Assembly: GCF_016587435.1 (NCBI RefSeq)
Contig: NZ_BNJJ01000041.1
Location: forward strand, 1 to 46,669
DNA: 46,669 nucleotides
Direction of reading: 5' to 3'
Source: Dictyobacter formicarum
Lineage (GTDB): Bacteria > Chloroflexota > Ktedonobacteria > Ktedonobacterales > Ktedonobacteraceae
Of the stretch, positions 24,667-31,840 are shown one piece after another. The stretch's first letter is position 1; every line of letters begins with the position of its first letter. A model generated the notes under the pieces. The model was not told the DNA's origin and searched no databases. It saw only the letters and a program-made list of their open reading frames with translations. The position numbers and the translations under genes were made by a program.

Positions 24667-25338
24667 ATGTTAGCAAAGGTATTCGTTTTAGGGCGTCCTG
24701 GTAGTGGCAAAACAACAGCAATTTATCATCTTTTGAACCTGGCAAACCAGCGCGGCTACTCCGCTCTTAGCATAGATGATTATAGCATTCTTTATTGCAT
24801 GTCGCGCGATGAAAAGCACCATGAGCAATTTCGTCGTACAGCTTATGATGGTTTCGATGTACTGGACCTCTCGGTCTTTGATATCGCTTTACAACAGCTG
24901 GAACAGCAGGTGCAAGGACTATCAGTGCACGATAATAATGGCATTATTACGATTGAGTTTGCCCGCAACGATTATGACCAGGCTTTACGCCAGTTTAGTC
25001 CTGATTTTCTGAAAGATGCCTATATATTCTTTGTCGATGCCGACCTGAATACTTGTATTGAGCGCATTTATCAGCGGATTGCCGCGCCGCAGACAAGCAG
25101 CGGACATTTCGTTTCAGACTATATTATGCATACTTATTATAGTTATGATAATTGGCCCTTTGTCAGCGCGCAATTAGCATCTACGTATCATATCAATAAA
25201 GCAATCGAGACATTTCGCAATACGGGCAGCGTCTCACAGCTACTTACCAGGGTCGAACAGTTTGCGGACCACATCTTCCGCACCGAGTTTGAAGGGCCAG
25301 CTTCAGCCGATCCATTAAAACAATTGGCACATGCCTGA
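24667..25338 (+). CDS. P-loop nucleotide-kinase-like protein, module A
   Basis: 223 residues. Walker A GRPGSGKTT (Gly9-Lys15-Thr16) right at the N-terminus, then SIDDYSILY, a GFDVLDLSVFDIALQQLE segment, a hydrophobic strand ending in Glu (ITIEFARNDYDQAL) that could serve as Walker B, and FFVDADLNTCIERIYQR. The arrangement resembles small kinases and zeta-toxin-like P-loop proteins, but I cannot assign a family. The paralogue at 28978-29736 keeps all these motifs at the same positions, so they are under selection. The gene begins 42 bases after the MerR-GAF stop with GGAGG upstream of ATG 24667, clearly the same operon. Confidence 0.75.
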   Translation: MLAKVFVLGRPGSGKTTAIYHLLNLANQRGYSALSIDDYSILYCMSRDEKHHEQFRRTAYDGFDVLDLSVFDIALQQLEQQVQGLSVHDNNGIITIEFARNDYDQALRQFSPDFLKDAYIFFVDADLNTCIERIYQRIAAPQTSSGHFVSDYIMHTYYSYDNWPFVSAQLASTYHINKAIETFRNTGSVSQLLTRVEQFADHIFRTEFEGPASADPLKQLAHA

Positions 25339-25348
25339 ACAAAAACGA

Positions 25349-25395
25349 AACGCCCGCGTAGCGAGAGGTAATTTGCCTCTCGCTCGCAGGGCGTT
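25349..25395. terminator. long hairpin between the convergent genes of modules A and B
   Basis: AACGCCC (25349-25355) pairs with GGGCGTT (25389-25395), and AGCGAGAGG with CCTCTCGCT inside, separated by a 4x4 internal loop. It lies between the convergent P-loop gene A and sigma-like gene B. No U run, so Rho-independent termination would be weak. Confidence 0.45.
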
Positions 25396-25406
25396 GGAAG
25401 ATTCCT

Positions 25407-26075
25407 CTATACCTGTACTTCCTGCTTCAAACGCTTATAGGCAATGCTGCGCAGGGCGGCATCTCGACCACGAACGGTTGGATCCTCGGATCGAGGTCGC
25501 TTGTATTCGCTCAAATGCAGGCCAACGTCCAGCAGGGCCTGCTCTAACAACGATGGCTCACCGTCCAAATCAGACATATTAGCCAGGTCAGTCAGCAAAG
25601 CCACTTTTTGGCCACGCGGAAAACGCGCCACCACCCGAGCCACCGATACAATGATCGAGTCTAACATCAAGCGATCCAGTGCAATCTGGGAAGCATCTAC
25701 AATCTCATGTGGTCCGGCAGTAACATCTAATGTCTGCTGATCATTCTCGCTCAAGGTAGGACGTACCAGGCACCAGTCCTTTTTACGCCAATCCCGAAAA
25801 TAGTTACGCGCAATCACCCGGCTTAGTGCCTTCAAAGAGCCAATTGGCGGCATCTCACCACGATCGGCGCGCTGATGATAACGAAATGTTCGCATGACGG
25901 CTTCGTGAGCAATGTCTTCCGCGATCTCCCGGTGTTGGCCATACCAGGATGAAACGCGGGAATCCCGTACCCACATTTCGACCAGTGGCAGCAACCAGTT
26001 ATACAGGTCATACCACATTTGCCCATCCACCATGTAGTAGCTGTCCTGGTGAGTAGATGTCGCATCTGTTGTCAT
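25407..26075 (-). CDS. sigma-70-family-like regulator, module B
   Basis: 222 residues, paralogue of the protein at 21197-21874. Region-2-like helices: HREIAEDIAHEAVMRTFRY and SRVIARNYFRDWRKKDW. The middle keeps DASQIALDRLMLDSI (A: DPSEIALDSLMRIS) and FPRGQKVALLTDLANMSDLDGE, and the end keeps DPTVRGRDAALRSIAYKRLKQ (A: DPLERSRHAASLSMAYKRLRQ). The longer frame from 26198 is unlikely: ATG 26075 has GGAGGT seven bases away, and the leader (GGAGGT..AC..CTCATG) resembles that of copy A. Divergent from the MerR-GAF gene B. Confidence 0.75.
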   Translation of the reverse strand: MTTDATSTHQDSYYMVDGQMWYDLYNWLLPLVEMWVRDSRVSSWYGQHREIAEDIAHEAVMRTFRYHQRADRGEMPPIGSLKALSRVIARNYFRDWRKKDWCLVRPTLSENDQQTLDVTAGPHEIVDASQIALDRLMLDSIIVSVARVVARFPRGQKVALLTDLANMSDLDGEPSLLEQALLDVGLHLSEYKRPRSEDPTVRGRDAALRSIAYKRLKQEVQV

Positions 26076-26607
26076 GAGAGTGACCTCCCGAAAATATTGT
26101 CTACCTACGCTTGCGCTACAACATCGGCACTTCGCTGCTATCCACAGTTGATCACTACAAATACCCTTGGCGGGAAAAGGGTTCAGGCGCCTTTCCACGC
26201 CCCGTTCTATCCTGTGTACACTACCCGTAAAAGGTAGATGTTAATCACATCGAGACAACAGAAAGAAGACTATTCTGAAGAATGTTTACAATTAAGAAGA
26301 AAATTGTTATATTTAACGTATATGGTACCTGAGAAGAAGTTTTTTGTCAATGGCGCGCAAGAAAGTTCCTTACCCTGAGAAACAAAAGGTAATCTTTCTT
26401 AACTTTTCTGACGATATCTTTAAATTACCTGATCATCGTGCATTTATCGTTAGAAAAACTTACTCTATTAGACTTTTTAACTATCCATTGGTAAAAAACC
26501 TCATATTTTTCATTCGAAATAGGTATACAAACTAATACAATTGTGGTACTATTAAACTTGTGTTGCATCAGCCCTGAGTTTTTCTCCACTTTTTCAGCGA
26601 GGCGAAG
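26076..26607. promoter_or_regulatory. divergent control region of module B
   Basis: About 530 AT-rich bases, no gene. Holds ATTCGAAATA (26512-26521) fused to AGGTATACAAACTA (26521-26534), both shared with module A, 74-96 bases before the MerR-GAF start. A one-mismatch DnaA box CTATCCACA is at 26138-26146. No promoter can be called with confidence. Confidence 0.45.
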
Positions 26608-28734
26608 ATGGATGTGCGAAGTAAGCAATCAATACAGGAACATTTACAAAAAGAAGATGTCCAGGAACGTATTTTGCAAAATATCCACCGAGGGCGTGAT
26701 GAAGCAACAGTCACCATCAGTCGTGCTGCCGAGCTATTTGGCATTACTGAAAATAAGCTGCGCGATTGGGAAGAATATGGCTTCCTTAATCCGTTGCGTC
26801 CCGGCGGTCCCAAGGGACGGCGCCTGTATACCCCGGCAGAATTAGATAAGCTGGCAATTATCCGTGAATTGATTAATGCTGGCTACGCAGCCAGCGATAT
26901 CCCGGCAGATATCGATAAACTCTGGCGCACAATTCGCTCGCTGAAAGAGCTAGACACAATTAGTAATCCTACCGACCAGACCTCCTCACTCACCCATCTA
27001 CCCGCGGTCAATGAGCTTTCGATTAATCAACACATCGCCCGGGGTCGTGATGATTTATTCTGGAGCTTTTTTATCGCCCGGGCACTGCGTCTGGTCTTAA
27101 AGTTGATCTGTGAGGACATTCCCAATACGACAGCTGGATTGATTCTGCCCCTTTCTCCTGAGGCCAATGTGCAGGCCGTTCGGCGTGTAGAGGATCTGGA
27201 GACGCTCGGAGAGTCATTGGTGGGCTGGCTGAGTCAGAGTGGCTCATCTCATACCCTCCTGACATCTCGTCCCTGGTTTCAATATACCTCTGATTTTCGC
27301 GTTGAGCATTTACAGGAAATGCGAGTGGGTATTCCACAAACAAGCCAGGGACGCGATCAAACGCTGATCATTTTACAGCGCGAGACAAGCCCTCTGACTT
27401 TAAGTAAAGAGGTGGTAAAGACGACTCATCGTTTGTTAGAGCCGCTCTATGCAGAGGTGGAACATGTACGCGCATCCCTGGGATCCGGCACACGCGATAG
27501 TATCGATCCAGCAACCGATCTCTACAATAGTATGAACCATGAGGACACTATTTTAAATGGCCTGGCCGATATGGTGATCCGACTGGGCGGAACGCTTCAT
27601 TCTGGTCAGCCACGCTGGCGCTTCTGCTGGATCTTGCTTCCTCGCGATATCTCGCAGCCAGCCAGCATGAGCCACCTGACATTGCGAGCCCAGAATCAAG
27701 ATGCTCTTTATACTACCAGATTACCCCTCTCTGGCCTGGATAAACATACCAGCTATCCGTATATCAGAGCCCTGTATAGTCGTCATATTATCTATGAGCC
27801 CAATATACCTGCTTCGGGCTCACAGGCTATTCTGCGCGATCTGGACGCGCCCCTGCGCTCTTCTATTGCGATGCCTATCTCGGGCGAAGATGGTCTGCCA
27901 CTGGGTGTCCTGCATGTGGCCTCCCATTTGCGTGATGCTTTTACGAAAGATGATCAACGTCTGCTGCGCGTTATCTGTCGCATGGTTGAGGAGCTTCTGA
28001 AAACCTATTGGGTACGCCAGCAGGCCACCCGGCACCTGGGGAACATGATTAAAAATCCGGCCGTCATCGATACGCTGTTTGAGGGCTTTGCTTCAGAGTA
28101 TGACTTCAATCAGAGTGTAGAAGGATTGTTGAAGCCGCTTCAGAGCAATCGAAGCAAGGGAAGCAAAGATAAACTGGCCGATAAAGTGGTGTCCTTTATC
28201 GCCCTGGATATCGATAAATATACGAGCCTGGCCAATAAATATGGCGAACGCCTGCTGCGCAATCTGACACGTGAGGTAGGTTTGCGTATTCAGGAGCAAA
28301 TTCGCACATTCTTCAAAGAATATCCCGAGTGCCAGCTCTATCATATTTACGCCGACCGCTTCTTTATCTTATTAAAAAATACTTCACTCGATCAGACACG
28401 CGAACATGCTGAACGGCTACGTATCGGCACCATGGGACCCTACAAATTGGATGCTCTGCGTGTGTTCGCGGATCAACAGAGCCGGCCCGAAAGTTTAATT
28501 GAACTGACAGATATTACGGTGCGCTTTGGCGTTACCTCTTATCCTTATCCCAAACTGGATGAGATTCTGCATGAACATGCTCCTGAATATGCCATACCTG
28601 AGGTCCGCTCGATTATTACTTCAGCCCTGGACGTAGCCCTGGTTAAAGGGCAGCTTGAAGGAGGAAATGTGGTTATTAGCTGGGATTACGAACAACGCAA
28701 TTTTATTCGCTGGTCCCCTCCTAAAGCCAGATAA
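26608..28734 (+). CDS. MerR-type HTH protein with two GAF-like domains and a degenerate GGDEF domain, module B
   Basis: 708 residues, collinear with the copy at 22462-24624. MerR helix-turn-helix with VTISRAAELFGITENKLRDW and TPAELDKLAIIREL; GAF-like regions with LICEDIPNTTAGLILPL, RHIIYEPN and SSIAMPISGEDGLPLGVLHV; degenerate GGDEF domain with FIALDIDKYTSLANKYGE (metal Asp about 534) and YADRFFILLK (about 580) in place of the GGDEF motif. Both copies conserve the flanking strand LYHIY and the following AERLR helix, showing that the fold but not the catalytic loop is kept. GAGG lies five bases before ATG 26608. Presumably senses a ligand through GAF and binds DNA. Confidence 0.8.
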   Translation: MDVRSKQSIQEHLQKEDVQERILQNIHRGRDEATVTISRAAELFGITENKLRDWEEYGFLNPLRPGGPKGRRLYTPAELDKLAIIRELINAGYAASDIPADIDKLWRTIRSLKELDTISNPTDQTSSLTHLPAVNELSINQHIARGRDDLFWSFFIARALRLVLKLICEDIPNTTAGLILPLSPEANVQAVRRVEDLETLGESLVGWLSQSGSSHTLLTSRPWFQYTSDFRVEHLQEMRVGIPQTSQGRDQTLIILQRETSPLTLSKEVVKTTHRLLEPLYAEVEHVRASLGSGTRDSIDPATDLYNSMNHEDTILNGLADMVIRLGGTLHSGQPRWRFCWILLPRDISQPASMSHLTLRAQNQDALYTTRLPLSGLDKHTSYPYIRALYSRHIIYEPNIPASGSQAILRDLDAPLRSSIAMPISGEDGLPLGVLHVASHLRDAFTKDDQRLLRVICRMVEELLKTYWVRQQATRHLGNMIKNPAVIDTLFEGFASEYDFNQSVEGLLKPLQSNRSKGSKDKLADKVVSFIALDIDKYTSLANKYGERLLRNLTREVGLRIQEQIRTFFKEYPECQLYHIYADRFFILLKNTSLDQTREHAERLRIGTMGPYKLDALRVFADQQSRPESLIELTDITVRFGVTSYPYPKLDEILHEHAPEYAIPEVRSIITSALDVALVKGQLEGGNVVISWDYEQRNFIRWSPPKAR

Positions 28735-28977
28735 TCACTGCTGAGTTTTGTCAGCGTTGTTTTTCTATCTAAACTATATTTCCATACTTCCCAATAATTC
28801 TTACTCATCTGATTTACAGTTACCCCCCATCCCATCTACGCGTTACGTGTGTATATTAGCAGTACCAGCACCTCCTCCCTCCTATACTTACAGCGATTCA
28901 AATGAATATAGCTATTGCAATTATTTATAGTTTAGTCAGAGTAAGAGGTGGGTGGGCAGACGGGAGAAATTATACTT
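28735..28977 (+). other. gap between MerR-GAF B and P-loop B, no gene seen
   Basis: About 240 AT-rich bases, longer than the 42-base spacing in module A. A weak hairpin CTG..CAG followed by TTGTTTTTC (28740-28768) could end part of the transcripts. No confident promoter found. Confidence 0.3.
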
Positions 28978-29736
28978 ATGGCCATCAATCTTTTTTTATT
29001 AGGGCGACCCGGTTCTGGCAAGTCTACGGCAGCCCATTATATTCAGTGGTTCATTAAGAAGCATCATTGGTCTGCTGTACATATAAATGATTATCATTTT
29101 TTGCTGGCTCAATTTAAGGCCGATATTCATCACCGCAAATTTAAACCTAGCGGCTGCGGCGGCTTTGATGTGCTGGATTTTTCTGTGCTGGATACAGCTC
29201 TTCACGCCCTGGAGCATGAAGCACAGGCATATTCTGCGCATCCACGCACCCTGCTGTTGCTGGAATTTGCGCGTAAAGACTATATGCAGGCGTTGCAACA
29301 ATTTCAGCCAGCGTTCCTGCAGAATGCCGGTTTCCTCTTTTTTGAGGCCGATCTAGATACCTGTGTCAGTCGTGTTTATGAGCGCGCCTATCATCCAACT
29401 AATCCGGATGACCATTTCATCTCAGAAGAGATGCTGCGCAGTTATTACCAGGAGGACAATAGTGTTTACCTGATTTACAATATGCTCTCGAGTTATGGGA
29501 TTGACGAAAATAATATACACATCATTCACAATAATGGCAGCCGGCGCAGCTTTTATGAGCAGGTACGACACTTTACTATTGATCTGCTGCTACAGCCCAA
29601 TGAAAATCTTCAGCAACCTGCAGGGATTTATGCCGCTAGTCAAAGTTATGCACCTGCTTATGCCAAACACCCGACATCCGGCCAGCCTTACGAACGACAG
29701 GTACAGGCAAACGATGTAGACACATCACAGATTTGA
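28978..29736 (+). CDS. P-loop nucleotide-kinase-like protein, module B
   Basis: 252 residues, paralogue of the protein at 24667-25338. Walker A GRPGSGKST at the same place (Gly9-Lys15), then HINDYHFLL, GGFDVLDFSVLDTALHALE, LLLEFARKDYMQALQQF, FFEADLDTCVSRVYER and HFISEEMLRSYYQEDN. The C-terminus is longer than in copy A by a polar, Tyr/Gln/Pro-rich tail (about 215-252). ATG 28978 with GGGAG upstream gives the same N-terminus as copy A; the frame from 28948 adds ten residues without support. Function unknown. Confidence 0.75.
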   Translation: MAINLFLLGRPGSGKSTAAHYIQWFIKKHHWSAVHINDYHFLLAQFKADIHHRKFKPSGCGGFDVLDFSVLDTALHALEHEAQAYSAHPRTLLLLEFARKDYMQALQQFQPAFLQNAGFLFFEADLDTCVSRVYERAYHPTNPDDHFISEEMLRSYYQEDNSVYLIYNMLSSYGIDENNIHIIHNNGSRRSFYEQVRHFTIDLLLQPNENLQQPAGIYAASQSYAPAYAKHPTSGQPYERQVQANDVDTSQI

Positions 29737-29795
29737 CTTGTGTGGTACAGTATGAATAATATATCCCCTAGTAGTTGATAGGAGCTTCATGACGA

Positions 29796-30715
29796 GTGGC
29801 ATCTACACATACTCCATTTGATAAGCTAACTCCGATCCATCCTAATCGTCGTATTACTTTAGAGACCGGGAAACAACCGATAGCGCCACGCATGATCGAT
29901 CTTATGGTGCCGCTCGGCTTCGGGCAGCGCGCACTGATTGTTGCTCCCCCCAGGCTGGCAAAACGACGATTCTGCGCCAGATCGCAGCAGCGACAATGCA
30001 AAATTTCCCAGAGGCTCACCTCTATCTGTGCCTGGTCGATGAGCGGCCAGAAGAGGTCACCGACTGGCGTATGGAAGTGCGCGGACCACAGGTTCGCATG
30101 TATGCTTCTAGCTTTGATCAGCAGTCTTCCAGACATGGCCGTATTGTTGAGCGAGCGTTGCAAGATGCCAGGCGCGAAGTGGCACAGGGACACGATGTAG
30201 TTATTTTGCTGGATTCGTTGACGCGTTTAGCGCGTGCCCATAATCTGAATACCGATATGTGGCAGACGCCACGCAATCAACGTGGGAGCTATGGTAGCCG
30301 TACCCTGTCAGGTGGTATTGATGCCCATGCTCTTGAGATCGGTCGCCGCGTCTTTGGTGCGGCTCGTGCCCTGGAAGAAGGTGGCAGTCTGACCATTGTC
30401 GCCAGTTGTCTGGTTGAGACTGGCAGCCGGTTAGATGATGTTGTCTACGAAGAATTTAAGGGCACAGGCAATCTAGAAATACGCCTCTCTCGCGAACTGG
30501 CCGACCGGCGCATTTTTCCTGCCATCGATGTCACCACATCCAGCACGCGCCAGGAAGAGCGTCTACTCTCACCCACAGAGCTACGCGCCATGTCCATTGT
30601 CCGCCGCCGCATGGCCGATATACCTCGTCGTGACGCATCTGAACAGGTTATCCAACTCTTCGAAAAAACTCCCTCCAATGCTCAACTTGTAGAAGCCATC
30701 GTCAAACAAGGCTAA
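29796..30715 (+). CDS. rho: short Rho transcription termination factor, frameshifted at a C run
   Basis: ATP-dependent RNA helicase that ends transcription. Two frames join: 29796-29956 encodes [18 protein letters not shown] and [13 protein letters not shown], then the frame moves by one base at CCCCCC near 29948-29953. The second frame continues [13 protein letters not shown] (completing the Walker A loop), [11 protein letters not shown], Walker [17 protein letters not shown], and [16 protein letters not shown] through to RRMADIP. One extra C would restore a single 307-residue protein. Even then it lacks the usual 100+ residue N-terminal RNA-binding (OB-fold) domain: it starts where that domain ends. 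GTG 29796 has AGGAG at 29780-29784. The rest is highly conserved, so a sequencing error is likely. Confidence 0.8.
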
Positions 30716-30722
30716 AGCTGTG

Positions 30723-30756
30723 AGTGTTGGATGAGCATGCTCGTCCAACACTTTTT
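30723..30756 (+). terminator. intrinsic terminator of rho
   Basis: AGTGTTGGA (30723-30731) pairs with TCCAACACT (30744-30752), the centre is the self-complementary GAGCATGCTC, and TTTTT follows (30752-30756). Confidence 0.8.
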
Positions 30757-30804
30757 AATGCATATGGCGCCGCCGTCTGACGGCGGCGCCATATGCATTA
30801 AAAA
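30752..30804. repeat. long perfect palindrome, possible distant copy 5 of the repeat family
   Basis: Arms of 25 bp (30752-30776 and 30780-30804, loop CTG) with ends TTTTTAAT...ATTAAAAA. As in the other copies, a smaller hairpin centred on GCATGC precedes a C-T5 junction and the big palindrome, but the conserved GC block and the GAGCGC flank are missing. The palindrome begins inside the U run of the rho terminator. Confidence 0.5.
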
Positions 30805-31002
30805 AGCAACCCCAGCATTCCTCCTTAAATAGTGAAAAATAATCATACAGCCCATGTGATATACTACAGCAAAAAGAAGCTTTTTTTTACGATGATAGCA
30901 GTTGGGCACGATTGGATATCGATGCCAGTAATCACGTCTTATGTATACAGAACACAATCCGATATTTTTCAAATCGCCTGAAAACAGACTGGAGAGCAAT
31001 CT

Positions 31003-31755
31003 ATGCGCTGTCCTTATTGTGGTGGATTAAATCAAGATAACTCTAAATATTGTATTCGCTGTGGACGCAATTTCGCACCGCAGCAACAAAACGTTTCACA
31101 GCCGATCCAACGCCCTGTTTATCCTCCCAGGCCCGCGACGCCACCCCAGCAGCAGCGGCCGGTCTATCCGCCGCCAACCCAGTCGCGTCCAGCGCCACCA
31201 GTAGAGCGTCCAACAGTCACGCCACAGCCTCCACGACCCACCGTCTATCCACCAACCATGGCCAGGACCGCCCAGCCTGTGTCCGCTCCACCAGCGACAC
31301 CTGCGCGTCCAGCTCCAAAGCCGTTCAAGATGGCTCAGGAGGGTTGGCCTATTGAGCAACCCATTCCGCCCGCTCCCGATCCACCAGCACCTTTTCCACC
31401 CCATACGGCGGCTCATCTCAAGCAACTGGTCGAGGGAGCACTGGATTATACAGTAGTAAATGAGAATACCGATTACCGATTGAAAAAAGTAGTAAATATT
31501 CTCTATCGACGCTGCGCTCCCTGGCAACAGGTAGCTACCTTGCTGAAGGCTTTTAACGACAATGATGATAAGAAATTTGACACAATCGTCATTCAAGGGA
31601 TGTATAATCAAGAGCGCACTGTTTATGAGTTTACCAATGGACGACTCATTTTTGATCGCAATGTACGTTTGGGCAGCCAGAACCTGAAGCGCTATCAAAT
31701 TGAGACTGATAATGGTTATGCAATGGAGGCGGTGCGCATCGTAGTATCTGAATAA
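31003..31755 (+). CDS. zinc-ribbon protein with proline-rich linker and conserved C-terminal domain
   Basis: 250 residues. A CPYCG...CIRCGR zinc ribbon (Cys3, Cys6, Cys17, Cys20) at the N-terminus; a long Pro/Gln/Thr-rich linker (about 28-140); then a folded domain of about 105 residues starting AAHLKQLVEGALDYTVV and ending NGYAMEAVRIVVSE, with alternating helices and beta strands and no motif I recognise. Such zinc-ribbon plus disordered linker proteins are common in Chloroflexota and often regulatory or scaffolding, but this is only family-level knowledge. No signal peptide or membrane segment. Role unknown. Confidence 0.75.
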   Translation: MRCPYCGGLNQDNSKYCIRCGRNFAPQQQNVSQPIQRPVYPPRPATPPQQQRPVYPPPTQSRPAPPVERPTVTPQPPRPTVYPPTMARTAQPVSAPPATPARPAPKPFKMAQEGWPIEQPIPPAPDPPAPFPPHTAAHLKQLVEGALDYTVVNENTDYRLKKVVNILYRRCAPWQQVATLLKAFNDNDDKKFDTIVIQGMYNQERTVYEFTNGRLIFDRNVRLGSQNLKRYQIETDNGYAMEAVRIVVSE

Positions 31756-31840
31756 CTGCACGCGCAATCGGCTCATCCTTTCACGATGATGTGCAGACTG
31801 ATTGCTATGGCAGCAAGCTGAAATTTTGGAATAACGACAT

